Assembly (NCBI GenBank): GCA_035578905.1
Contig: JAQJVL010000157.1
Coordinates: forward strand, 1,550,001 to 1,614,000
Direction: 5' to 3'
Source: Stictocephala bisonia
Taxonomy: Eukaryota > Arthropoda > Insecta > Hemiptera > Membracidae
DNA length: 64,000 nucleotides
The notes below the pieces were generated by a model, which made no database searches, was not told the DNA's origin, and saw only the letters and a program-made list of their open reading frames with translations. The position numbers and the translations under genes were made by a program. Positions 1 to 10,164 of the stretch are shown in pieces; the stretch's first letter is position 1, and each line of letters opens with the position of its first letter.

Positions 1-875
1 AATATTATTTAGTGAAACTGGAGGACATGTTGTAGTAGACAATCTAAATAAAACATGGTGAGATTTTGTTTCATTTATTTTTATTTTCCAATGTTATAAC
101 CAAATAGCTAGGATGTTTAGATATGTTTGTAACAAGTTGGAAGCTAGTACAGGATCTCTATTTGAAGACAGCAGTGCTGTATCATTAGCAGAAGTAGCCA
201 CCATTATATCTGGGTTTTGTGGAAGAGCATAAGTATACATAGTATAAAGGATAGGACCAAGGAAACTGCCTTGGGGCACGCCTGATTCTATAGGACGCAT
301 TGTTGTGAGTGAATCTTGATTCTTAATTTGGAATAATTAATTTATTTGAGAGATATGATTTAAGTATGTTGTAATAAGTATGAGGCAGTAATGACTTAAT
401 TTTAAAGAGCAGGCCCTTGTGCCACACTTTGTCGAAGGCCTGAATCACGTCTATAAAGACAGCAGAACAAAATCTTGTATTCTATAGATCTTCTTTCACT
501 ACACTCACTAACCTGTGGACTTGTTCAATTGTTGAATGCCCTTGACGAAATTCGAATTGATGTTGAGGGATTAATTCTTTTTCTAAGATCAGAGGGTTGA
601 GATTTTGTAACAGAAGTTTTTCAAACAATTTAGATATGATGGGAAGAAGACTAATTGGCCTGTAAGATGTTACTTCATTGATTGGTTATCCTGGTTTTTG
701 AATGACTACAATTTGAGAGATTTTCCATTGGGAAGGAAATTGTTCCAAGCGAAGAATAGCGTTGTATATTATAGTCAATAAAACTATTTCCTTTCTTGGA
801 AGTTCTTTAAGTACGGTAATCTACAAGTAATCAAGTCGTAGCCATGAGCTTTCTTTGGGTTAAGATTCCTGTTTA
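1..875 (-). pseudogene. Jockey-like non-LTR retrotransposon, reverse transcriptase fragment (cut by window edge)
   Basis: Read on the minus strand, this stretch gives successive pieces of a non-LTR reverse transcriptase. They are NPKKAHGYDLIT near 840, YRPISLLPIISKLFEKL near 620-680, a FIDVIQAFDKVWHKGLL palm-like piece near 410-460, then GVPQGSFLGPILYTMY at about 245-290. The catalytic box is degenerate: SANDTALLS near 190 stands where YADD/FADD is expected. After it come WKIKINETKS and TCPPVSLNN up to base 1, so the element continues beyond the window. Several in-frame stops (for example near 97 and 690) and the lost catalytic Asp mark a dead copy. The order of RT blocks and the INETKS..TCPPV block fit the jockey clade. 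No endonuclease is visible to the right of 875. Confidence 0.85.
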
Positions 876-2244
876 TACTAGCTGTTCAGAACATGAACAT
901 TTTATACACCAACATCCATCAGGCCCCCGTCCTGACGCCCATGCCCCTAGTTCCGCTTGGAAGGAGTTTGCACCTTGTCCCCCGGAACACTAGCTTGGAG
1001 GCTCGTCATGAAAAAATATCAAGCAAAACCATACTTTCAAACACAACGGAATTGTTAAAAACACAGGGACGATTACAACACCTCCTCCCCCAAGCGCCTT
1101 GCACAGTCCACCTAGGCATCGCTTGGATGGGGCTACCCCCATCACTCGTCACAGTTCGACTTACCGCAAGGATTCAGTTCGTTTTTGACGGTCGTGGTGA
1201 GTTGAACTCGTGAGAGTAGTGGTGCGAGGACTCCTTCCCCCCGCCTCAGTAGAATTGGAAGCTGGTTTGATAAGTTGGATATTTTGTTGTCTATTTAATA
1301 ACCTGCTGTATGTTTTGTTGATTTTTTCATATTTTTGCATTTATTTCGTGTCTCATTGAATATTTTGTTTGTTTAACAACTTGATCTATGCTCTGTTTTA
1401 GTTTTTTCATATTTTGCATTTATTTTTTATTTCATATTGTGTATTATATTTTATATAATTATGTTATGTGTGATAGTTTTTTTTAAATTGTTGACTTTTA
1501 ACAGTAATCTTTAGTATCTAGCATGTAGTATTGGCTTTTCTGATTTAGTATGGGTTGAGAAAAAAAAAATTTTTGTTTTGGATGTAGGCTAAGTTAGTAA
1601 GTACGCCTGAAGATGGGTGGTGTTTGTTATACCTGTCGAAACGTTGTGTTTGTTTCTTAAACAGTTAAAGCATTGGAAATCTCAAATATTATCTACATAT
1701 CATAAACAATCCAATACTAATAAATAGCTTTCAAACAACACTTTATAATTTGCTGGATGTTGACCGTTGCAAAGCACACATTTTGGGGGACTGGAGTTTT
1801 AATTAGGGCAATACTCTATGTCACGATTATTAACACATTTGACACAAGGAAACGCTACCAGCAATATGATCTGGTATGTTCGTACCTCTGACACTTTTAA
1901 CGTTGAAGTAAGTCTCTTGTCTTACGAGGAGCCTCAAACAATACTTTACAATTTAGCAAGAGGTCGTGGTTGTAAATGTCTTTGTTTCTTGAATCGGGTT
2001 CAAGATCAAAGAAGAACATGGAAAGAGGAGTCTTAGTCTACAGTCACGAATATTACTTACATGCCTTACTTTGAAACCTAAATCTTCAATGGTACCCTTG
2101 ATGTTTTCTGTGCCTACAGAATAATGCATGTGTTTCAAAACAACCCTGTAGGCTCTTTCATTTTTCAGTTGATAGGTTTGGAATCAGTTAGGTGTTTAGT
2201 GACCTTTCTGTATGCATCTACAGTTGTAGTAGACATCTTTACTT
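876..2244. other. Unassigned stretch; GC-richer block and an 81-bp tandem duplication
   Basis: Bases about 890-1260 are clearly more GC-rich than the surroundings, but no frame gives a recognisable protein. At 1275-1355 and 1356-1434 an approximately 81-bp T-rich unit (starting TTGGATATTTTG / TTGAATATTTTG) occurs twice in tandem with moderate divergence. Near 1608-1650 is a motif of the type CCTGAAGATGGGTGG...CGAAACGTTG that recurs at the 3' ends of several arthropod retroelements, so the block may be a retroelement 3' region. That assignment is inference. Nothing is supported at 1700-2244. Confidence 0.35.
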
Positions 2245-3105
2245 TGTTTGAGTTTAAACACTTAAATGTTTAAAGGCTGATGGGTGTGAGGAGTGGAGTT
2301 GCTTTTTACATGGATACGCAGGAAATTGCTCGGCAACATCGCATACTGTCACTCTCATCCAGAAGAAAAGATCTCGATTTTCTGTTTCTTTATATGCTTA
2401 GGAATGGACCGATTGAGCTTCTCATGCTCAGCGCCCTCTATGCGCTTACTGGAACTCGCCTTGTTCAGACGTTCTCCAGACGCCGCCACACTACAGCATA
2501 CGCCTACAACAGCATTATGCCTCGCTTGATGCGCCTGGATAATTCTGCTCAGCTGGAGTTCTTCTGTCGAAATGTCCAAAACTTTCGTGTGAGGGCTTTC
2601 TCCTGTGTGACCAATTTACTCTTTTTATAAATACTATATTATTGTTCATTGTTATTGTATTATTAATCTTTCTTTCCTATAAATTCTATATTATTGTTGG
2701 TTGTTATAAATTGTTAAGTGATTTTGCCTATGTGCTATCTGTTTTTATTGTGTCTGATTTATATTTGTTATTTATTGTTCTATAGTATTGTTAACCTAAT
2801 TTATTGATGTAGTTATTGTTATTTATTAATAGTTTAATTATTTTCTGAATAACTTGCCTATCTAGTGTTATTGCTATTTTTTGCAATCTTTTATATCTCT
2901 TATTCACATTATTTGTATTAGCGGTTTGCAATGTCTTGTTGTCAATTGTTGTGATATTGCAGTTATCTTTTATGATGTATTTTTGTACACTCTTGCCTTG
3001 CTAATTAGTCTTTATACATATTTAAGGTTTATAATGTATCATATCACTATACTTTCTTTTGTAAAATTGCGTTTTGGCTTATATATCAATAAAATAAAAT
3101 AAAAA
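2245..3105 (+). mobile_element. 5'-truncated jockey/CR1-like LINE, RT C-terminus plus 3' tail
   Basis: A frame running about 2280-2630 encodes the thumb and C-terminal tail typical of non-LTR reverse transcriptases. It shows HRILSLSSRRKDLDFLFLYM, then a NGPIELL block and an RRRHTTAYAYNS..PRLMRL block, ending shortly after FFCRNVQNF. About 470 bp of T-rich 3' UTR follow, and the copy ends in an (AATAA)-type repeat tail at about 3089-3105. That is the expected terminus for target-primed reverse transcription. Catalytic domains are absent, so this is a dead-on-arrival 5' truncation. It lies immediately against an oppositely oriented ORF1 fragment. Confidence 0.75.
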
Positions 3106-3450
3106 ATGTGTATTCTTTTTTATTTATAACTGAATTTATGAACGAAGTCATAGCAGTAACATTAAACACGTCTGAGATAAAGATTGGAGGGGGTTTGGGA
3201 TCTTTGACTGGGCTTTCTTCTAGATCTTCATTCTGATCCATGTATTTTTGGTTAAGTACCTCAAAATTATTTTGGTTGATATTTAATGATAGATGTCATT
3301 GTGGTACGTGATTTCTTGAAATCAGACTGAGAGTCAATGGGCAAGGGTAAATTCCTTTTATTTGTGAATGTTTGCCAAGGAATAGACTCGTTTATTGTTT
3401 GTGAAACCCAGTAGTCATGATCATTTGTACTTCTAAAATTAACATCCATA
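3106..3450 (-). pseudogene. Jockey-type ORF1 (gag-like) fragment with a frameshift
   Basis: On the minus strand an ATG at 3449 opens a reading frame (MDVNFRSTNDHDYW...) that ends near 3267. A one-base shift at about 3265-3285 restores a second frame reading NNFEVLNQKYMDQNEDLEE and then PKPPPIFISDVFNVTAMTS. The PPPIF block followed by a hydrophobic segment is characteristic of the gag-like ORF1 of jockey-clade LINEs, just before the PRE_C2HC/zinc-knuckle part. The frame is cut at about 3106, where the AATAA tail of the neighbouring LINE begins, so one insertion truncated the other. Confidence 0.65.
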
Positions 3451-4845
3451 TTGTGAAACTAGTTGAAATTTGAATGACGAAACTAATGTAACAACAAATT
3501 ATATTCTTAATTACCTGTAAAAACTTGATTTAATAAATAAAGTTTGAAGGGTTAAAACTGACACTACTTACTAACTACATTTTAAACAGAAACTTTAGAA
3601 CACTTAAAACAATATTATTTAACACAATTAAAACAATTATATAAAGTAAAACAATGAGAACAAAACTTAATATGCAGTTCACTACATAAACATCTGTTTG
3701 AATGTCAGTTGATCTATAAATTTCATGTCACATAAAAATCTACAAACTTTTATATGCATCAATTGTAAACACTCATGAAAAGTATATGTTCCTACCTTAT
3801 CAGTCGGAGGTATTAGAATTTACTACAGAAATAATTTTAAACAAATAAAAATAACAATCGATTTTATTTTACAAAAAAAATTAATTATCAACTATCGAAA
3901 GAATTTAGTCTATTAATTACGAGATAATGATGATAAACTATACGGGCCTTGAATAAAACTTTAACAACAATTAAGATTAATTTTAAAGAAAATAAATTAA
4001 TTTTTGTTGTACAAGAAATGTTGAATTTAGGCTGAATTCAATACGAATTAGGTAGGATAGAGGAAGATAGAGAAATTGTCAATTCAATTGTCAAGTCAAT
4101 ATAATTATTAACAAAAACTAAGCTACATGTTACAGTTTTATAAATAATCAATAATATTACGGATCGAAGTACTGTTTAACTTCTATTATTAAAATGATTA
4201 CGTTGTTATTAAAATATTTTAAATTGAAATAAGTCAATTAATTAGACCTTCAAAACAAGTTAGGTTTTTGAGTAAAGTAGTCCAATCATCACTGGAATGG
4301 AATGTGGCACTTTTAACATGGCGGCCGTTGGCTTGCCAACCTAGAGTTAAACAAGTTTCTTTGTTTTCTTAGTTATTATTGACTTTTAATTGCAGAGTCA
4401 GATGTCATTTTGTAATTTAATATTGTTGTAATAATAATTTACATATTTTCTTGTTGGAGTGAATTGTTTTAGATGGATTTAGTGAGTGGCTATTTTCAGT
4501 TCTATTGCGGCAGACACCATTCTTTGGGACATTTTCTTTCACAGTGGTGCATAAAATTATTGCTTTATTGAATGAATGTGGCCTTTGGTATGATTTTAAT
4601 ATGTGTAGAGAAAGTGATATTCAATGAAACAAATGGATTTCCAATTGGTTAATATATGATTGGCATGAATATAATGTTCAAAGATATTGTCTAAGAAAGC
4701 CATCTGAGAACTGAGCTTTGACATAATTTTACAATCCAGTGTTAATTGTGTAAGTAAAATAGTCTACAATTTTAATGATATTCTTACTTTATTGCATGTT
4801 CAATAGCTCTTATCATTCCTATGGTCTAGACTTCTAGTAGATTTG
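3451..4845. other. AT-rich DNA, no supported feature
   Basis: No frame of coding character, no terminal repeats and no RNA gene are seen. A short CpG-bearing patch (ATGGCGGCCG near 4318) stands out from the AT-rich surroundings, but no open frame follows it. A TATCAGTCGGAGG word at about 3800 matches the end of the piggyBac remnant at 8048, but without an adjacent TTAA. Confidence 0.5.
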
Positions 4846-4931
4846 TAGAACCCAATGTTTATGATGAATTGCCATTCAAGTTATAGCCTAGAACCCAATG
4901 TTTATGATGAATAGCCATTCGAGTTATAGCC
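4846..4931. repeat. 43-bp direct tandem duplication
   Basis: A 43-bp unit beginning TAGAACCCAATGTTTATGAT occurs twice head to tail (4846-4888 and 4889-4931). The second copy differs by two substitutions. It abuts the left flank of the hAT-like element that starts at 4949. Confidence 0.9.
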
Positions 4932-4948
4932 TAGTGGTAGGTTTACTT

Positions 4949-5871
4949 TAATTATGGGCACTATTGTCTGAAAACTATCGAATAGTTCGTCAGTCTTTGA
5001 CTATCGCGTCAGTCAAATGTTCTCAAAAGTAGTCGAATGAAAACAGTCGTGACCTTGTGATCCTAAGCAACCAATGGCAAGACACTGTGCAAACAGTCAA
5101 CAGAAATAACAGAGAGCAACCGAATACACTTGAAGAGCTCTAAAAGTTGTAACATGAATAATGACAATCATTCTTTGTCTTGTCGTGAATGGATTGAAAA
5201 TTAAATGAATAACACGCTTATTGCTCAATTAAACTTTTTTATGATAATGTATCTTTTAGTACAGTATAATTAATAATGATTTATGTTAGATAAAATAAAC
5301 AACAAAATTACAATAAACTAGTTTAAAATAAGGCTTTGGTCAAATTTATTTCACCAATAATTCTATGATGCAAAAATGGAACTTAATTTTTGAATGGTTA
5401 TTATTAATATGAATTGATTTTTAACAATGAATGATAATAAGAACAGAAACATAATTTAATTTCAAACAATAAAAATCGCCTGATTATTAGTAGTTTTTTG
5501 TCACGGACTGTAATAATGAGCAATTTATCTATAAACTGTTAAGTTCGTCCTATAATTAATTAATCTATAATAAACATGTATCATTAACACATTTTACAAA
5601 AAAATGATTTGAATAGTTGGTAATAAAGTTATGTTGATATTCAATAACAAGTTGCAAATTGCAGATAACGTTTGACCGAATGAAACAGACACACTTTGAA
5701 CGAATCTTACAGTCGGTAAACGTTGCTTGACTTGTTTGTTGCGGCGATAGTTAGCTCACCCCTCCATAGAAAAGTAGTTGACTGAAAGTATTCGACTGTT
5801 TATTCGATAGTGGTTTCCTACTATCGTATTAACAGTCGATAGTCAATTTCAATCGATAGTGCACATCACTA
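4949..5871. mobile_element. Non-autonomous hAT-superfamily element (MITE), 923 bp
   Basis: The ends form a terminal inverted repeat. The left end reads TAATTATGGGCACTAT and the right end, reverse-complemented, TAGTGATGTGCACTAT (13 of 16 identical). The element is flanked by an 8-bp target duplication, GTTTACTT at 4941-4948 and GTTTACTA at 5872-5879 (7 of 8). An 8-bp TSD with a TAGTGATG..GCAC terminus is the hAT signature. Subterminal regions carry repeated ACTATCG and GTCGATAGT words, the kind of subterminal motif bound by hAT transposases. The interior is AT-rich with no transposase frame. Confidence 0.85.
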
Positions 5872-5879
5872 GTTTACTA

Positions 5880-6244
5880 ATTCTATCTAATTGGCTGGAC
5901 CTAGTTATTGCATAGTTAATAATATTCAGAAAAAAAAATGTTTCGATAAAAGGCCTACTAGTTCTCTCTATTGATAGAGAGCTAGTTATTTACAAAATTC
6001 CAAGACCAATAAGTAATTCTTTGAATGCCTAGGTTGGGTTTTGTCTAATGTCTAGTTTTGTGTCATTATCTATAAAACATACTGATTGTTTCCAGCAGCA
6101 TGTCGATTAGCCTATCCTGTCAGATTCTATGATCAACTCGGAACCAAAATAGGCCTATCTCTATTTTAACAATCACACAATTGTCTAAGAATTACAATTT
6201 TTTTAATCTACTACACCAGGAGCATTTTTACTCAATAGCCTACT
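5880..6244. other. No supported feature
   Basis: Unique-looking AT-rich DNA. Nothing coding or repetitive could be supported. Confidence 0.4.
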
Positions 6245-6359
6245 ACAGTAATGTTGTTTAGGAACAACAGTCCAAACCCATCAAGCAAATGTTGACGGAG
6301 CTCGTGGAATTTGAACCCGTGACACCACCGCATATGAAGCGGAAGTGCTAACCACTAGA
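6245..6359 (-). repeat. tRNA-derived SINE copy
   Basis: On the minus strand the sequence starts TAGTGGTTAGCAC (A-box-like D-arm). It then has CCGC-TTCATAT-GCGG, a 4-bp stem closing a 7-nt loop with CAT in the anticodon position, and the B-box GGTTCAAATTC. The acceptor stem is missing, so it is not a functional tRNA gene but the tRNA-like head of a SINE. A non-tRNA body continues leftward to about 6245. The 5' end directly abuts the (AAAT)n tail of the sequence at 6362. Confidence 0.7.
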
Positions 6360-6361
6360 TT

Positions 6362-6840
6362 TATTTATTTCAGTGATCAGCACCATTTTACAATACTTTT
6401 ACATACTTTTAACAATTTTATAAATATAAGTAAAATTTATATAATTAAGTAAGTCATGCAGAAACGTAATACTTATATTAATCCTATGTAAATACAAGGA
6501 AAAATAGGGAAGTTCATTTGTATCAATTCATGCAATTAATAACAAGAAACAAATAAATTTCAACAATGATAAACTATAAAGAATCACCGATTAGTTCCAT
6601 CAGCAGAATAAGTTCAGGATTCAATCTGAAACATATATGCATTAATCCACCAATTGCCCAAAGAAGTTGATCCATGAAGAGATAGCAATTCCAACCTCAA
6701 CTCTCCAACTGATGACCAATGGCACAGCTGTTGGTCAAGTTTGAGACATTACTGTGCGATAACCTCTTGAAGTTACGTGAATTCCATTTGTTCCAACAGT
6801 TTCCCATATTCATAAACAACAATTAGTTTTATATAGTAAA
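6362..6840 (-). repeat. Probable LINE 3' end with AAATAAAT tail
   Basis: Read on the minus strand this stretch ends in CACTGAAATAAATAAAT. That is a common 3' terminus of insect non-LTR elements, preceded by a T-rich untranslated-like region. No reverse transcriptase frame is recovered, so the call rests only on the tail and its junction with the SINE. Confidence 0.35.
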
Positions 6841-7020
6841 TCTTCTTAATATAGCTCGTTGTCAGCTGTTTTATCCAAATACCACACGCGACATCACTAA
6901 CTGGATGTCTGACATCTTGCAGCTTGGTAACCTTCAGTGCCGTTATTTATGTTGCAAGTTCTTTACAGTGTTGTGTTTATTCAGTCACTTTAAGTTGTAA
7001 ATTGAGTTTATTATTGTAAA

Positions 7021-7119
7021 ATGGATGGCCCTTGTCATTCAAGTGATATACATGAGTTATTAGATGAAGATATTAGTTCACAAGAAGAAAGTGATATATC
7101 TGATGACATACATGAATAA
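7021..7119 (+). pseudogene. piggyBac-like transposase, N-terminal remnant
   Basis: A 32-codon frame starting ATG GAT GGC reads MDGPCHSSDIHELLDEDISS followed by an acidic Ser/Asp stretch, then stops. It aligns with the first about 33 residues of the intact piggyBac transposase at 41774-43552 (MDDPVGSEDIRNILDDEYIS...). It is therefore the start of a related transposase gene whose remainder has been lost. The matching 3' end of the element, with its terminal repeat and TTAA, lies at 8048. Between the two sits the MITE at 7124-7630. Confidence 0.7.
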
Positions 7120-7123
7120 TGTA

Positions 7124-7630
7124 AACCGCACCAAAATAGTCCGATGACAGCTATGGCATGTGAAGCCCCTCTCCTCACTTCTCGCCCAGCAATGTTGTCA
7201 AATGTAAATTTTTTGAAAATATTGATGATTTGTCTAAATATCTGTTGCAGTAAACAAACACTATCATTTGTTATTACAAACCACGGTACATAGAAAAGAA
7301 GACTGTAGGTATCACGCACATCTCCAATGTCGTCACATTGGCAAAATTGCAAAAATAAACACAAAAAATACTGTTCTAATTCCCATAGTTATAATTCCAG
7401 CCGATAAGTGGTAAATAACTTGCTTAACTAATCAGCTGAATGCTTCTATGTAATCGGTGAATTTAGTTACTAGTATTTAATAGAATAAACAAACCAGCTG
7501 ATTTTGCCCATATGAATTGACAGTATTGAACATACGCACACTTGTCATAGATGAAACATGTAGTTTGGTGATTCTCAGAAACGATATGGCAATACCGCCT
7601 AAGATGTCATCGGACTATTTTGATGCGGTT
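7124..7630. mobile_element. TA-flanked MITE with about 28-bp TIRs, 507 bp
   Basis: The left end reads AACCGCACCAAAATAGTCCG..., and the right end read in reverse is AACCGCATCAAAATAGTCCG.... After the flanking TA dinucleotides (7122-7123 and 7631-7632) the match covers about 26-28 bases with a single early mismatch. TA target preference suggests the Tc1/mariner/IS630 group, though the TIR does not match any family I can name. The interior has no transposase. It sits inside the piggyBac remnant, directly after the stop of the N-terminal fragment, so it is younger than that element. Confidence 0.85.
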
Positions 7631-7632
7631 TA

Positions 7633-8048
7633 GACTAGTGCATAGTATGTACATACTTTCAGTGTATATAAGATAACTTTTTTTGTTTTTTAAATAACTG
7701 TAATAACAAATTTCGTTCAGTACACAATTCTGCTCATTTAGTACATTTGTTGTGTTTAGTTATTTCAATTAGTAAAAAAGTTATAAACTACCAAACTTGA
7801 AAAAGGAAAATTTTTAAAGATTTCAAATTTCATCACAAGATAAAATATCAACGAAAATTAAAAATCATGAAGTAAGTGTAATTTTTTATTGTTTTATAGT
7901 AATCTACAACTAATGACAAAAACATTATTTAAAACACATAATATTTAAGATGAGGCATATATTTTTAACAATGTTTTTAAATGTACGCTGCGCAAAGTGA
8001 AAAATAGGTCAATATTATTCTGGAAGTTCACTATTATCAGTCGGAGGG
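7633..8048 (+). mobile_element. 3' end of a decayed piggyBac element
   Basis: The right boundary is TATCAGTCGGAGGG followed by TTAA at 8049-8052. Read inward it is CCCTCCGACTGATAATA..CTTCCAGAAT, which aligns with the 3' terminus of the intact element at 41353 (CCCTAGAACTGATGATAC..TTCCAGAAT). With the N-terminal remnant at 7021 in the same orientation, this is the 3' end of one deleted piggyBac copy. The expected left TIR upstream of 7021 was not found, so the 5' end is lost or too diverged. Confidence 0.7.
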
Positions 8049-8052
8049 TTAA

Positions 8053-8524
8053 GGGTTCGAGGAATAGTTCTGATGTAATTGTAAGAGGTAGAAATGTGGC
8101 TTCTGCTAAAAGTAAGAGACCCTATTGCACATGAATACACGAATTATTTAATCCAAGGTCTTAATTTTATTTCAATCTTTAATAGCAATTGAACTATAAC
8201 TAAGCATGTTAGTAACGGAATTTGTGTCTAACATAATAAAACCTAACCAAATTATACCTACACAACCTAACCAAACATAACCAGTCCTATAAAGTTAACA
8301 AGTAGTCTATACATACCTACCAACTTAATATGTAAAAATCAGCTTCTAATATTTTGACTGAAAGACCATTTTTGGTAGATTTACAGATGTTCTTAAAATT
8401 TGATAAAATATTCTTATTCTTACATATGAGATGCCGACACAACGTTGTGCGTATTTTAAGGCGAATATGAATGATGATATGAGTGTAGGATAAGTGTGAG
8501 TGTAGTCTGGTTACAAACAACTGA
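8053..8524. other. No supported feature
   Basis: AT-rich DNA with a run of CCTAACCAAA-type words at 8230-8285, too irregular to be an array. No coding frame. Confidence 0.4.
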
Positions 8525-8640
8525 GTTCAACTGTTCCTTAGAAAGGTTAATTTATTGATAGCCCAACAGCCAGGGTAACTAAGCGACTTACCTACAGCTT
8601 TACGTGGAATCCGAACTACATAGTGATGGTCTGATTTTCA
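8525..8640 (+). repeat. Dispersed repeat D, copy 1
   Basis: About 100 bp here match the reverse complement of 37770-37865. They share CTTAGAAAGG/CTCAGAAAGG, TTATTGATAGCCCAA / TTATTAATAGCCCAA, AGCCAGGG and the long block CTACAGCTTTACGTGGAATC. A shorter third match (CCTTAGAAAGTGTAATTAAT..TAGCCCAA) is at 19558-19604. The family is unclassified. The 37.8-kb copy lies inside a pogo-type MITE, so the repeat may be part of that element family or an older insertion. Confidence 0.75.
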
Positions 8641-10164
8641 GCTTATAGACAAGCCTGATACGCAGTCATCTCCCCCACACAACAACCGTACAATGATTAC
8701 CACCCAACATGGACACCCAAGACTTCTCTAGTAGTGTCCCTTTAAAACCACTTATGTTTGGTATCTCTGTAATCTCAAAGAAGTAAGGCCATCAAATAAT
8801 ACATAAAACACAACCAAAATGAATAAAATTTGTTTTAGTCAGCAACTTAAATTTTGATAAATTGATTTTAACCCTACAAACGCTGATTGAAATTTTTCCA
8901 GTGCATATTTTTGGTTACTGTTTTGGCTACTTCTCACGTACTTATCAAACTAAGCCTTATTATATACCATTTTCTTCATGAAACTATAGAGCAAATAATT
9001 TATATACCTTTATTTGGTAAAAGTTCATTAGTTATCTTGTGTAAAAGTTTTAAATTTCATTTTTCCATTTTTCAATACTTACTGTTTATAGGCTAATACA
9101 CAATGAAATCCCAAAATATATAAAATGTTCCTTTTGTAATTCTAATTAAAATAATATCAAACACGTGCATTTTATTTCAAAAGAAAAAAATGTTATAGCC
9201 TATGACATAGTAGTAAAAATGTTAACATTTAACCCTCAATTTGCGTCGTGGCGTAAGTTAATTGAGCCTCCCTTTTGTGCTTTGTCAACAGACTTCAATG
9301 TTATCGTCCTTCAGTATTTTAAAAATCTAAATTAAATGTAAATTTAAAATACAAAAAATAGTTTATAGGTTATATTATGATCAATGTAATTGAACAGATT
9401 TTAAACTCTCAATGAAAAATTGTTATCTGGTAATTAGTAAATTAGAAATTCTTACCTTTTTGTTATGGATGGGACATTGAAGAAAATACCAACTTTAAAA
9501 ACTTTGTAACTTAAATACAAAACATCTTAGAAATATTAAAAACACTAATAATAACAAGTAGCAGTTTTTCTCCAATAATCACATGATTGTAGATACATAA
9601 CTAACAGCTGTTAGTACAAACCAAAAAAAGACATAAATCAAAGCAGTTCAGTGTCATCTTAAATGGGAAAGTTAAAATAGAGAAAAAGTCATATAAAATA
9701 TTTTTAAAAAAGCATAATTTATATGTTTTGATTTAATTCAATTCTTTACCTAGGAAAAACAATTGTCAACTTTTTAAAAATAAAATATTTTTTTATCAAT
9801 TTTAAGTATTTGCCATGGAATGGCTGTAATGTAATATTTAGGGCAAGTTGAACATGTAATTTTATATATTACTGTTGGTAAGAGAATTTCCCCCTGCCGT
9901 GTTATTTCCCCCAATGGTGATGGAGCCTGCCTTTTCCATTCATTGTCTTAACATTTTGCATAGCAACACTCAGCATTCCTTAAAGAACGGGTATTGTGCA
10001 AAATTGTTATATAGCAATACTGCAGGTCAAGCTTTTATATAGATGTAACGAGTTAAAGGGAGCTATGGGGGAGAGATACGCAATCATAGAGACCCACACC
10101 ATAGCGAAGCAATAGCAGTCGGCTAGTAAGGAATATTTTTCAGTTAGTAGTTTTTTAGCAGATA
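8641..10164. other. AT-rich DNA, no supported feature
   Basis: No frame with coding character, no terminal repeat pair and no RNA gene. Short open frames here (for example near 8887) lack an ATG and any recognisable motif. Confidence 0.45.

Noticed and set aside
893..1213. 106-codon frame in the GC-richer block
   Set aside because: No motif, composition follows the local GC, and no splice or promoter context.
3795..3815. piggyBac end (TATCAGTCGGAGG)
   Set aside because: No TTAA next to it and no partner; may be chance or a decayed relic.
4312..4335. CpG-containing ATGGCGGCCG as a gene start
   Set aside because: The frame closes quickly and no downstream exon was recognised.
6245..6359. tRNA-Met gene
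   Set aside because: No acceptor stem and imperfect T-arm; the tRNA-like part is the head of a SINE.
7035..7364. 109-codon minus-strand frame
   Set aside because: It crosses the left TIR of the 7124-7630 MITE and overlaps the real piggyBac N-terminal remnant on the other strand.
8230..8285. Telomere-like CCTAACC repeats
   Set aside because: Spacing and sequence are irregular (CCTAACCAAAT, CCTAACCAAAC); not a TTAGG/CCTAA array.
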